Positions 17,701-25,221 of a stretch of 59,570 nt of DNA are shown piece after piece. The stretch comes from DASPLX01 sp035627375 (GTDB lineage: Bacteria; Pseudomonadota; Gammaproteobacteria; Burkholderiales; Burkholderiaceae_D). The position numbers were made by a program, and so were the translations under genes. Each line of letters opens with the position of its first letter. Position 1 is the first letter of the stretch. The notes under the pieces were generated by a model. The model did not search any database. It saw only the letters and a list, made by a program, of their open reading frames with translations, and was not told the DNA's origin. Where the stretch lies: positions 1 through 59,570 of the forward strand of contig DASPLX010000014.1 in assembly GCA_035627375.1 (NCBI GenBank). Direction: 5' to 3'.

Positions 17701-18463
17701 GACGATCGATTTCATCGTTGCGCGCGCCCATGTCGGCAACATCTACGTCAACCGCAACATCGTCGGCGCGGTGGTCGGCGTGCAGCCGTTCGGCGGCGAA
17801 GGCAAGTCGGGCACGGGACCGAAAGCGGGCGGTCCGCTGTACCTGAAGCGCCTGCAGCGCAACGCAGCTCTGACGCTCGGCGCGCACACGATCCATGCGA
17901 AGAAGTCGATCAACGCCAGCACCGCGGCGCTCGACGTGCTGCTGGCCTGGGCCAAGGCCCATGGCCATGAGCGGATCGCCGCGCTCGGCGAGCAATATGC
18001 CCATGCGACGCTGCTCGGCACCTCGCTCGTGCTGCCGGGACCGACCGGCGAGCGCAATACCCTGTCGTTCGCGCCGCGCGGCGAAGTGCTGTGCGAAGCA
18101 TCGGGCAGCGCCGCCTTGCTGAACCAGCTGGCCGCCGTCTTCGCCTCCGGCAACACGGCCTGCGTCACGGCGAGCGCGGCCGCCGTCATTCCGCCCGGCT
18201 TGCCGCCCGAGGTGCGCAAGCTGATCCGCATCATCGACCGGCTCGACGCCCCCGACGCGGCGCTGCATCTGGCGCTGGTGCAGGCCAGCCATGCCAACGC
18301 CGTGCGTCCGGCGCTGGCGGCGCGCGACGGCGCGTTGGTGCCAGTCATCGACACCACGGATGACGGCGTCATTCCGCTGTGGCGCCTGGCGGCCGAGCGC
18401 GCCGTGTGCGTCAATACGACGGCGGCGGGCGGCAATGCCAGCCTGATGACGCTCGGCGCCTGA
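14750..18463 (+). CDS. putA: bifunctional proline dehydrogenase / L-glutamate-gamma-semialdehyde dehydrogenase PutA
   Basis: 1237 residues from ATG 14750, chosen because upstream in-frame codons have no family similarity. It oxidises proline to P5C with FAD, passing electrons to the quinone pool, then oxidises glutamate semialdehyde to glutamate with NAD. The PRODH barrel (about 230-530) shows DGPGISVKLSALHPRY, NIDAEEADRLELSLDL and RLVKGAYWDAEIKRAQ. The ALDH domain (about 580-1080) shows VCISPWNFPLAIF, AETGGQNAMIVDSSAL and SAGQRCSALR (Cys about 848). A C-terminal domain follows, as in type B PutAs. There is no N-terminal ribbon-helix-helix, so it is not the autorepressor form of E. coli; regulation fits the divergent Lrp-type protein. 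Confidence 0.96.
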   Translation: MLTTARPSAAPSAANSEPFPFAAFHEEVLHHPSPLRAAVTAAYRRDEREAVQWLLAQTKVEAAAQADVQALARKLVEAVRAKRTRASGVDALMHEFSLSSEEGIALMCLAEALLRIPDHQTADRLIADKISKGDWKRHLGESPSLFVNAATWGLLITGKLVSTSSEQGLGSALTKLIAKGGEPLIRKGVDLAMRMLGNQFVTGQTIAEALANSRDNEARGYRYSYDMLGEAALTAKDAAKYYAAYETAIHAIGKASNGRGIKDGPGISVKLSALHPRYARAQRERTMGELLPALKRLLLLAKQYDIGLNIDAEEADRLELSLDLMEALAFDPDLAGFEGIGFVVQAYQKRCPFVIDYLADLARRSGRKFMIRLVKGAYWDAEIKRAQVDGLSGFPVYTRKVYTDVSYLTCAQKLLGLTDVIYPQFATHNAHTLATIFTWARERGLDNDGDYEFQCLHGMGETLYDQVVGKENLGKPCRIYAPVGSHETLLAYLVRRLLENGANSSFVNQIVDESIPIDSLIADPFETARRLGGEPHPNIPLPVDLYGAERRNSAGVDLANENLLRDIDRAFAQYGAARWNAAPLLDGTVRATGAQAVRNPADRRDIVGDVIEAEADDVETALAAAAAYAVDWQTTAPAERAAALVRAADLLERQQLELIALAIREAGKSLPNAIAEVREAVDFLRYYAAQVAAAPNAQALGPVVCISPWNFPLAIFIGEVSASLAAGNVVLAKPAEQTPLIAFRAVQLLHEAGVPRGALQFLPGRGETVGAKLTADRRVRGVIFTGSTEVAQIINRTLARRAAEEGAEIPLIAETGGQNAMIVDSSALPEQVVQDVITSAFDSAGQRCSALRILCVQADIADKTLEMLKGAMEELRIGNPDRLAIDIGPVIDEEAQRGLNAHIERMKASARNFFQLPLGAEHRHGTFVAPTVVEIASISELKREVFGPVLHVIRYQRDDLPHLIDAINATGYGLTLGIHSRIDETIDFIVARAHVGNIYVNRNIVGAVVGVQPFGGEGKSGTGPKAGGPLYLKRLQRNAALTLGAHTIHAKKSINASTAALDVLLAWAKAHGHERIAALGEQYAHATLLGTSLVLPGPTGERNTLSFAPRGEVLCEASGSAALLNQLAAVFASGNTACVTASAAAVIPPGLPPEVRKLIRIIDRLDAPDAALHLALVQASHANAVRPALAARDGALVPVIDTTDDGVIPLWRLAAERAVCVNTTAAGGNASLMTLGA

Positions 18464-18484
18464 TTCGCTCGGTGATCGTGCCGG

Positions 18485-18520
18485 CCCCGTGTTCCGCCCG
18501 GAACACGGGGCTTTTTCTTT
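18485..18520 (+). terminator. rho-independent terminator of putA
   Basis: CCCCGTGTTCC and GGAACACGGGG form a perfect 11-bp stem (18485-18510) with a short loop, followed by CTTTTTCTTT. It sits 21 bases after the putA stop. Confidence 0.9.
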
Positions 18521-18600
18521 CGCGCTTCATCGTTGCCCGGAAGCACGCTTGATCGAAGTTGCCTTCTCGAACTTCCGACCGGAAAGCCGGTCTTATCGGC

Positions 18601-20625
18601 ATGGCATCCGGCAAGCACATCCTCAAGTGGAGCGGCATCGCGCTGGCCATCCTGGCCGGCTTGCTCGCATTCCTGGCGCTGCTCCTGGCCAACCTCGACT
18701 GGAACCGCGCCAAGCCCTGGCTCAACCGCCGCATCGGCGACGCGCTCGGACGGCCGTTCGCGATCAACGGCGACTTGTCGGTGGAATGGAGGGCGGCGCC
18801 GGACAGCAGCGGCGGCTGGCGCCGCTGGGTGCCGTGGCCGCACGTGACGGCGCAAGACATCGCGCTCGCCAATCCGGAATGGGTCGAGGCCGCGCCGAAC
18901 ATGATCAAGATCCGGCGGCTCGCGTTTTCCGTCGCGCCCCTGCCGCTGCTGCGCAAGCTCGCCGTCATCCGCGATCTGCGCATCGATGCGCCGCGCATCC
19001 ACCTGCAGCGCGACGCCGACGGCCGGAACAACTGGACCTTCAAGCAAGACGATGGCCAGGCCCCGCGCTGGGACTACGAGCTCGATCGCCTGATCGTGAG
19101 CAAGGGTGCGGTACGCTTCATCGACGGCCGGCGCAAGGCCGATATCCATGCCGCCGTCGACACCCTCGGCGATACGGAAAAGGGCGCCTACGGCATCGTC
19201 TGGTCGCTGTCCGGCTCGCTCGATCGCGACAACGTCAGCGGCGAGGGCAGGGCCGGCAAAATCCTCTCGCTGCAACAGGATGGAACGCGGTATCCGGTCA
19301 CGGCCGACCTGCGCGTCGGCAAGACGGCGATCGAGGTCGAGGGCACGCTGACCAATCCGCGCGCGCTGGCCGCGCTCGACCTTCGGCTGAAGATCTCGGG
19401 CGTCAGCCTCGGCCATTTGTATCACGTTACGGGCATCGTGTTGCCGGAAACGCCGCCGTATTCGACCTCGGGCCGCTTGACCGGCGTGCTGAACGCGCGC
19501 GGAGGCGATTGGCGCTATGAGCGATTCCGCGGCAAGGTGGGTTCCAGCGACATCGCCGGCACGCTCGAATTCCAGGCGCGCGAACCGCGTCCCTTGCTGA
19601 AGGGCGAGGTGGTGTCGAACCTGCTCAAGTTCGAGGATCTTGCGCCGCTGATCGGCGCCGATTCGAACGCGAGCAAGATCCGGCGCGGCCAGGCGCCGGT
19701 GCAGCCGCGGGAAAAGGCGCTGCCGGTCGAGGCCTTCAAGACCGAGCGCTGGAAAAGCATCGATGCCGACGTCCGCTTTTCCGGCAAGCGCATCGTGCGC
19801 AAGAAGGAATTGCCGATCGATAACCTGGTCGCGCACGTGCGGCTGCAAGACGGCATGTTGACGCTGGCCCCGCTCAACTTCGGCGTCGCCGGCGGCAAGC
19901 TATCGTCGCGGATCACGCTCGACGGCCGCGATGCCGAGCGGCTCAAGGCGGAACTGAAACTATCGGCACGCCACTTCAAGCTCCGGCAATTGCTGCCGAC
20001 GCTACCCGAAATGCACGCCAGCCTCGGCGAAATCAACGGCGACGCCGCCTTGACCGCCACCGGCAATTCGGTCGCGGCCTTGCTCGGCTCGGCCAACGGA
20101 GAAATGAAAACCCTGATCAACCAAGGGACGGTCAGCAAGCTGATGCTCGAAGCCATGGGTCTCAACATCGGCAACCTGGTCATCACCAAGCTGTTCGGCG
20201 ACCGCCAGGTTCCGCTCAATTGCCTGGCCAGCGATTTCAAAGTGAGCAACGGCGTGATGAATGTGCGCACCTTCGTCATGGATACCGACGAGGCGGCGCT
20301 GTATATCGACGGCAAGGTCGATCTCGCGCAAGAGAAGCTCGACCTGACGTTGCGTCCGGATACCAAGAGTCCGCGCGTCGTCACGCTGCGCTCGCCGATC
20401 CACGTCGGCGGCAGCTTCAAGAAGCCGGCTGTCGATGTGGACAAGGGTACGCTGGCGGCGAAGGCGGGAGCGGCGGTCGCGCTCGGCATCGCGGCGCCGG
20501 TCGCGGCGGCCTTGCTGCCGCTCGTGAATCTCGGCGATCCGACGGACAACCCCTGCGGCCCTCTGCTGGCGCAAGCGAGCAAGAAACCCAAAGCGCCGCC
20601 GCCGGGAACGAGCACCGGGCGATAG
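18601..20625 (+). CDS. AsmA family membrane-anchored protein
   Basis: 674 residues from ATG 18601; an earlier TTG at 18559 is less likely. One N-terminal membrane helix (ALAILAGLLAFLALLLA, about 10-30) is followed by the AsmA opening NRRIGDALGRPFAINGDLSVEW and a long periplasmic region. The C-terminal AsmA domain has LKLSARHFKLRQLLP, GDAALTATGNSVAALLGSANGEM, and the very typical LPLVNLGDPTDNPCG near the end. AsmA-like proteins (AsmA, YhjG, TamB relatives) form long grooves between inner and outer membrane and are linked to lipid transport and envelope integrity. Single gene; it follows the putA terminator so has its own promoter. Confidence 0.88.
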   Translation: MASGKHILKWSGIALAILAGLLAFLALLLANLDWNRAKPWLNRRIGDALGRPFAINGDLSVEWRAAPDSSGGWRRWVPWPHVTAQDIALANPEWVEAAPNMIKIRRLAFSVAPLPLLRKLAVIRDLRIDAPRIHLQRDADGRNNWTFKQDDGQAPRWDYELDRLIVSKGAVRFIDGRRKADIHAAVDTLGDTEKGAYGIVWSLSGSLDRDNVSGEGRAGKILSLQQDGTRYPVTADLRVGKTAIEVEGTLTNPRALAALDLRLKISGVSLGHLYHVTGIVLPETPPYSTSGRLTGVLNARGGDWRYERFRGKVGSSDIAGTLEFQAREPRPLLKGEVVSNLLKFEDLAPLIGADSNASKIRRGQAPVQPREKALPVEAFKTERWKSIDADVRFSGKRIVRKKELPIDNLVAHVRLQDGMLTLAPLNFGVAGGKLSSRITLDGRDAERLKAELKLSARHFKLRQLLPTLPEMHASLGEINGDAALTATGNSVAALLGSANGEMKTLINQGTVSKLMLEAMGLNIGNLVITKLFGDRQVPLNCLASDFKVSNGVMNVRTFVMDTDEAALYIDGKVDLAQEKLDLTLRPDTKSPRVVTLRSPIHVGGSFKKPAVDVDKGTLAAKAGAAVALGIAAPVAAALLPLVNLGDPTDNPCGPLLAQASKKPKAPPPGTSTGR

Positions 20626-20724
20626 TGTTCGCCCACATCGCGCGTCGGCCCGCGATCCGCCGCCCGACGCGATCGGCGATTTATCGGTAATATCGCTGGA
20701 CCCTTCCACTACTTTTTGATTTCC

Positions 20725-21603
20725 ATGCCGACTTCCGTTTCCGTCGCCATCGTCAACGCCTTCGTCGATGGCAATACCGGCGGCAATCCCGCCGGCGTCG
20801 TGATCGCCGCAGATGCCTTGAACAGCGAACAAAAGCTCGCCGTCGCGCGCGCGGTCGGCCTGTCCGAGACGGCCTTCGTCTCGCGCTCCGAGCAGGCCGC
20901 GTTCAAGCTCGAATTCTTCACCCCGACGCGCCAGATCCCGCACTGCGGCCATGCGACCATCGCCACCTTTTCCCTGCTGCGCGAGCGCGGCCTGGTCGGC
21001 AACGGCACGACGTCGAAGGAAACGATCGACGGCATCCGCAAGATCGAGATCGACGGCGAGCTGGTCTTCATGGAACAGCGCGCGCCGAAATACACCGGAC
21101 TGACGCCGGCGCAAATCGCCTCGGTGATGGACTCCATCGGCGCTTCGCGCGCTGCGCTGGCGCCGGGCGCGGAGCCCTGCATCGTCGATACCGGCAATCC
21201 CTTCGTGCTGGTGCCGCTGGCGCGCGAAAGCGATCTGGCCGGACTGCGGCCGGACTTCGCGGCCATCTCCGCGCTCAGCGAAGAATTGCATTTGATCGGC
21301 TATCACGTCTTCGCCCGCAAGCCGGCCGGCCAGGAACGGCTGGCGACGGCGCGCATGTTCGCGCCGCTGTACGGCATCGACGAGGAAGCGGCGACCGGCA
21401 TGGCCGCCGGTCCGTTGGCCTGCCATCTGTTCGATCGCGGCGGGGAACGCCGGACGACGATGCTGATCGAGCAAGGCGTCTTCATGGCGCCGCCGTCGCC
21501 GAGCCTGCTGACGGCGCGGCTCGAGTTGGAAGCCGGGAATATCGCGCGGCTATTCGTCGGCGGCCGCGCCAAGGTGACGGCCGAGAAGCGAATCGAAGTG
21601 TGA
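20725..21603 (+). CDS. PhzF family isomerase/epimerase
   Basis: 292 residues from ATG 20725. The N-terminal VAIVNAFVDGNTGGNPAGVV and LSETAFVSRS followed by LEFFTPTRQIPHCGHATIA are the PhzF hallmark; the glutamate in SETAF corresponds to the catalytic Glu45 of PhzF. The second half repeats the diaminopimelate-epimerase-like hot-dog fold with TARMFAPLYGIDEEAATGMAAGPLACHL. PhzF proper isomerises DHHA in phenazine synthesis, but no other phz genes are here, so a general isomerase of unknown substrate is the honest call. It converges on the S9 peptidase gene with a strong hairpin between them. Confidence 0.9.
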   Translation: MPTSVSVAIVNAFVDGNTGGNPAGVVIAADALNSEQKLAVARAVGLSETAFVSRSEQAAFKLEFFTPTRQIPHCGHATIATFSLLRERGLVGNGTTSKETIDGIRKIEIDGELVFMEQRAPKYTGLTPAQIASVMDSIGASRAALAPGAEPCIVDTGNPFVLVPLARESDLAGLRPDFAAISALSEELHLIGYHVFARKPAGQERLATARMFAPLYGIDEEAATGMAAGPLACHLFDRGGERRTTMLIEQGVFMAPPSPSLLTARLELEAGNIARLFVGGRAKVTAEKRIEV

Positions 21604-21630
21604 AGGCGTGAGATTGGCGCCCGGAAGAAT

Positions 21631-21654
21631 CGGCGGCCGGAGCGCCGGCCGCCG
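21631..21654. terminator. GC-rich hairpin between convergent genes
   Basis: CGGCGGCCGG and CCGGCCGCCG form a perfect 10-bp stem with loop AGCG, between the stops of the PhzF gene and the S9 peptidase gene. No T run is present. Confidence 0.55.
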
Positions 21655-21662
21655 TCCCGGCG

Positions 21663-23690
21663 TTACTTGAGGTGTTTCGCGAGGAAGGTTTCGACGCGGC
21701 GCCAGAAGTCCAGGATGTTTTCCTGGCGGCTCCAGCCGTGGCCTTCGCCGTCGTAGACCACCCATTCCGGCGGGCTGCCGGCTTTGGTCAGGGCGTCGCG
21801 CATGTCCTCGCCATGCACCAACGGCACCCGGAAATCCTTGTTGCCGTAGGCCAGCAGCAACGGCGCCTTGATGCGGTCCGCGAGGGCGATCGGTGCATTC
21901 GCGGCCAGCATCGCCGCATCGGCTTTCAGGTCACCGATCATTTGCGGCATCGAATATTTCTTGGATGCTTCCGAAATATCGGACCAATGCACGGTGTACA
22001 TATAGCGCGGGTCGGTGACCGCCACCCAGGCGATACCGCACTTGTACAGTTCCGGGTTCTTGGCCAATCCCATCAGCGTCGAGTAGCCGCCATAGCTTCC
22101 GCCCGCGATGCAGACGCGCGAACCGTCAACCCAACCCTTGTCGATAGCAAAGCGCAAGGCATCGGTTACGTCGTCTTGCATGCTTTGGCCCCATTGCTTC
22201 CAGCCGGCGCGGAAATGCCGCTCGCCGTAGCCGGTACTGCCGCGAAACTCGGGTTCGATCACCACATAACCGCGCGAGGCAAGGAATTGCACCCGGTTGT
22301 TCCATTCCCATTCCGCTCCACGCGACCAGGGCCCGCCGTGCACCAGCACCACGGCCGGGCGCGGCTGCTTGTCTGCTCCCGGCATGCGCGTGATCCAGAC
22401 CGGCAGATCGGCGCCGTCGCGCGCCTTGGTCCGATGAAATTCCATGCGCGCCATGCGCTTGCTATCGATATCCGGACGCTCCTGGCCCAGGCGTTGCCAT
22501 TGATTGGTCTCGGGTCGATACAACAGGTAGTCGCCGGGATTGGTATCGGAATAGGAATACACGAGAACGATTTTCGGCGCATCGCAAGGGCGGCAGAACA
22601 ATTCGTTGATGCGCCCCGGCAGCAAGGCATCGGCTTTCGCCTGGATGTCCTTCATGGCCGGCGTCAACCATACCGTGCTGCGCGCATCGGTCAGTAGTCG
22701 ATAACCGTAGATCTTATTCGTTTCGCGATCGGCGACCGTGCCGACACCGGAGTCGAACCCGGGCGTCGAGATGATTTCCTTCTCGTCGACCTTGTTGTTT
22801 TCCAGGTCGAACCGGCGGACTTGGTCCTGCCCGGTCGAGACATCGAAGGTATAGACGAACAATTGATCCTTATCGTCCACGAAGGCCGGGTAGAACTCCA
22901 CGTTCAAGGTGGGAAACTTGCCGATCTGGCGCCACTTCGAGGTTCGGGGATCGGCCCAGAAGACCGTCGTTTGGCCTTCCTGATCGGACACTGCCGCCCG
23001 CGGCCGTCCGCGCTCGTCGAACACCCAGTGCGTCACCTTCGGCGGCGCGTCCTCCTTCAGCAGCGTGCGTACGGCGCCGGTCGAGACATCCATGGCGCGC
23101 AGCGTGGTGTGCGAATACTCGTATTCGACGTCGAAGTGATGCTCGCCGACGATGATGTCGTTGGTGCCCGGAGCACCGAGCGCCAGCATCTCGTTGAACG
23201 GTTCAAGCGGATTCAAACCCTGCGCCTGATACAAGCTATCGAACTTGCGCTTGATCAGGAGCCGCATCTTCTCGCCGTCGCGCCGCACGGACATCAACCC
23301 CCGGCCGAACGACTTGTGGCTGCGGTCGACCTTGTCCGCCACCGTAAACACCAGCCAGTCTTCATTCACCCAGCGAAAACTCGCCACGTCCAGCTTGGAG
23401 AAGGCCGCGATCACGCGCGACGGCTCCTTGCCTTCCAGGTCGATCATCACCAGCTTGACGCGGCTGTTCGGTTCGCCCGCCTGCGCGGCCATCCAGCGGC
23501 CGGACGGCGACAGCTTGACCGACTGCAGCTTGGCCGGCTGGAAAAAAGTCTCGATCGGCACCGGCCCTTGGACGGCGGTCTTGTCGGCGGTCTTATCTTG
23601 GGCTGCGGCGGATTGCGCGCCCATGGCCAAGAGGGCGCCCAGCAACAGGCAAACGGCGTTGCCCGCCGCCCGGTGGAATAACGAGTTCAA
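21663..23690 (-). CDS. exported S9 family peptidase (acylaminoacyl-/dipeptidyl-peptidase type)
   Basis: 675 residues. The only sensible start is TTG at 23690, with GAAGGGAAAA upstream; the next methionine falls inside the signal peptide. Residues 1-30 form a signal peptide ending QSAAAQ. A propeller region follows (about 35-400). The hydrolase domain has VVLVHGGPWSRG, GYVVIEPEFRGSTGYG, the nucleophile in CIAGGSYGGYSTLMG, YGNKDFRVPLVHGEDM for the acid, and DGEGHGWSR for the base. The triad is complete. It probably degrades peptides in the periplasm. It is a different subfamily from the prolyl oligopeptidase at 6053. Confidence 0.92.
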   Translation of the reverse strand: MNSLFHRAAGNAVCLLLGALLAMGAQSAAAQDKTADKTAVQGPVPIETFFQPAKLQSVKLSPSGRWMAAQAGEPNSRVKLVMIDLEGKEPSRVIAAFSKLDVASFRWVNEDWLVFTVADKVDRSHKSFGRGLMSVRRDGEKMRLLIKRKFDSLYQAQGLNPLEPFNEMLALGAPGTNDIIVGEHHFDVEYEYSHTTLRAMDVSTGAVRTLLKEDAPPKVTHWVFDERGRPRAAVSDQEGQTTVFWADPRTSKWRQIGKFPTLNVEFYPAFVDDKDQLFVYTFDVSTGQDQVRRFDLENNKVDEKEIISTPGFDSGVGTVADRETNKIYGYRLLTDARSTVWLTPAMKDIQAKADALLPGRINELFCRPCDAPKIVLVYSYSDTNPGDYLLYRPETNQWQRLGQERPDIDSKRMARMEFHRTKARDGADLPVWITRMPGADKQPRPAVVLVHGGPWSRGAEWEWNNRVQFLASRGYVVIEPEFRGSTGYGERHFRAGWKQWGQSMQDDVTDALRFAIDKGWVDGSRVCIAGGSYGGYSTLMGLAKNPELYKCGIAWVAVTDPRYMYTVHWSDISEASKKYSMPQMIGDLKADAAMLAANAPIALADRIKAPLLLAYGNKDFRVPLVHGEDMRDALTKAGSPPEWVVYDGEGHGWSRQENILDFWRRVETFLAKHLK

Positions 23691-23892
23691 AACGGATTTT
23701 CCCTTCGTGAATTTTTGGTTTTAACGTGCGCGGATCGGCGTATGCCGTTCATTTCGCGCAGATGGCGGAGACTATCGGAACGACGATAAAAAGCAATCCC
23801 ATGCTTATGGGATTCCGGCTGGATCGTTGCGGGCGGCTCGTCGATGATCAAGAATGGCGTTATTGCCTCGCCTCGACATTTCCACTAGCCGC

Positions 23893-24402
23893 ATGCCGAC
23901 TCTTTCCGCCATCCACCACGACATCACCCGGCTCGCTATCGACGTCGTCGTCAATGCCGCCAATTCCTCGCTGCTGGGAGGAGGAGGCGTCGACGGCGCG
24001 ATCCACCGCGCGGCGGGACCGGAATTGCTGGACGAATGCCGCTCGCTCGGCGGCTGCCGGACCGGCGATGCGAAAATCACCGCCGCCTACCGCTTGCCGG
24101 CCAAACGCATCATCCATACCGTCGGGCCGGTCTGGCGCGGCGGCGACCAGGGCGAGCCGGAATTGCTGGCCTCGTGCTATCGCCGTTCGCTCGAGCTCGC
24201 CGCCCTCGAACAATGGCGTTCGATCGCGTTCCCGGCGATCAGCACCGGCATCTACGGGTATCCGATTGCGCTGGCGGCGCCGCTCGCGGTCGCGACGGTG
24301 AGGGATTTCCTGCTGCAGCCGAATCCGTTCGAGCGCATCGTGTTCTGCTGTTTTTCGACGCACGATCTCGCGGTGTACGAAGCCGCGCTGGCCGCTCCCT
24401 GA
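23893..24402 (+). CDS. macro domain protein, probable O-acetyl-ADP-ribose deacetylase
   Basis: 169 residues from ATG 23893 (an in-frame ATG at 23854 would add 13 residues; neither has a strong SD). This is a stand-alone macro domain: HHDITRLAIDVVVNAANSSL, then LGGGGVDGAIHRAAGPEL, GDAKITAAYRLPAKRIIHTVGPVW, and PAISTGIYGYPIALAA. The NAAN, GGGGVDGAIH and STGIYGYP motifs bind ADP-ribose. Members such as E. coli YmdB hydrolyse O-acetyl-ADP-ribose or remove ADP-ribose from proteins. Soluble cytoplasmic enzyme. The GST gene follows after 117 bases on the same strand. Confidence 0.93.
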   Translation: MPTLSAIHHDITRLAIDVVVNAANSSLLGGGGVDGAIHRAAGPELLDECRSLGGCRTGDAKITAAYRLPAKRIIHTVGPVWRGGDQGEPELLASCYRRSLELAALEQWRSIAFPAISTGIYGYPIALAAPLAVATVRDFLLQPNPFERIVFCCFSTHDLAVYEAALAAP

Positions 24403-24519
24403 CCGCTTACGGCATCAGCGCGCACCGACACCGTTCCATCCCGATAAAATAAGATCCGCCCGCCGCCGATAAGACGGCACGCCCTTCCGAATCCGACTCA
24501 TTCCTGGAAACCGCTCTCC

Positions 24520-25209
24520 ATGTACGATCTCTACATCGGCAACAAGAACTATTCCTCCTGGTCGCTGCGCCCCTGGCTGTTGCTGCGCATGCTGGACATT
24601 CCGTTCAACGAAAAGCTGACGCCGTTCGGCACCGGCCCCGACGGCGGCAATGCGTTCCACGCGTTTTCGCCCAGCGGCAAGGTGCCGTGCCTGACCGATG
24701 CCGGCCGCACGCTCTGGGATTCGCTCGCGATCACCGAATACCTGGCGGAACGTCATGCCGGCGTCTGGCCGGTCGATCCCGATGCGCGCGCCTGGGCGCG
24801 TTGCGCGGCGGCCGAGATGCATTCCGGTTTCTTCGCCTTGCGCGACCGCTGCACGATGAATTGCGGCATCCGCGTGCGTCTGGACGACATGCCGCAGGCG
24901 CTGCATAAGGATCTCGCGCGTCTCGAGGAATTGTGGCTCGACGGCCTGGCGCGTTTCGGCGGGCCGTACCTGGCCGGCGAAAAATTCACGGCCGTCGATG
25001 CCTTCTTCGCGCCGGTCGCCCTGCGCGTGCAAACCTACGGCCTGCGACTCGCGCCGCGCGCGCAAGACTACGCGGCGCGCCTGCTGGCGCTCGCGCCGCT
25101 GCAGGAATGGCTCGCGGCGGCGCTACGGGAAACCTGGCGCGACGAGCCGCATGAGGAGGAAGCGCGCCGCGCCGGCACCTGGCTCGAGGATTTGCGCGTC
25201 ACGGTTTGA
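24520..25209 (+). CDS. glutathione S-transferase family protein
   Basis: 229 residues. The N-terminal thioredoxin-like domain begins MYDLYIGNKNYSSWSLRPWL, with Ser in the usual catalytic position, and has SGKVPCLTDAGRTLWDSLAI, where the VPCL proline and the DS pair bind glutathione. The helical C-terminal domain carries GPYLAGEKFTAVDAFFAPVA, the N-capping box of GSTs. The opening NKNYSSWSLR is typical of a bacterial GST subgroup related to YfcF. Substrate unknown. It converges with the DUF6351-like gene, with 12 bases between stops. Confidence 0.9.
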   Translation: MYDLYIGNKNYSSWSLRPWLLLRMLDIPFNEKLTPFGTGPDGGNAFHAFSPSGKVPCLTDAGRTLWDSLAITEYLAERHAGVWPVDPDARAWARCAAAEMHSGFFALRDRCTMNCGIRVRLDDMPQALHKDLARLEELWLDGLARFGGPYLAGEKFTAVDAFFAPVALRVQTYGLRLAPRAQDYAARLLALAPLQEWLAAALRETWRDEPHEEEARRAGTWLEDLRVTV

Positions 25210-25221
25210 GTACCGGTCCCG

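Noticed and set aside
14687..18292. Open frame of about 1200 codons on the minus strand
   Set aside because: Antisense to putA, with no SD and no family motif; a GC-driven shadow.
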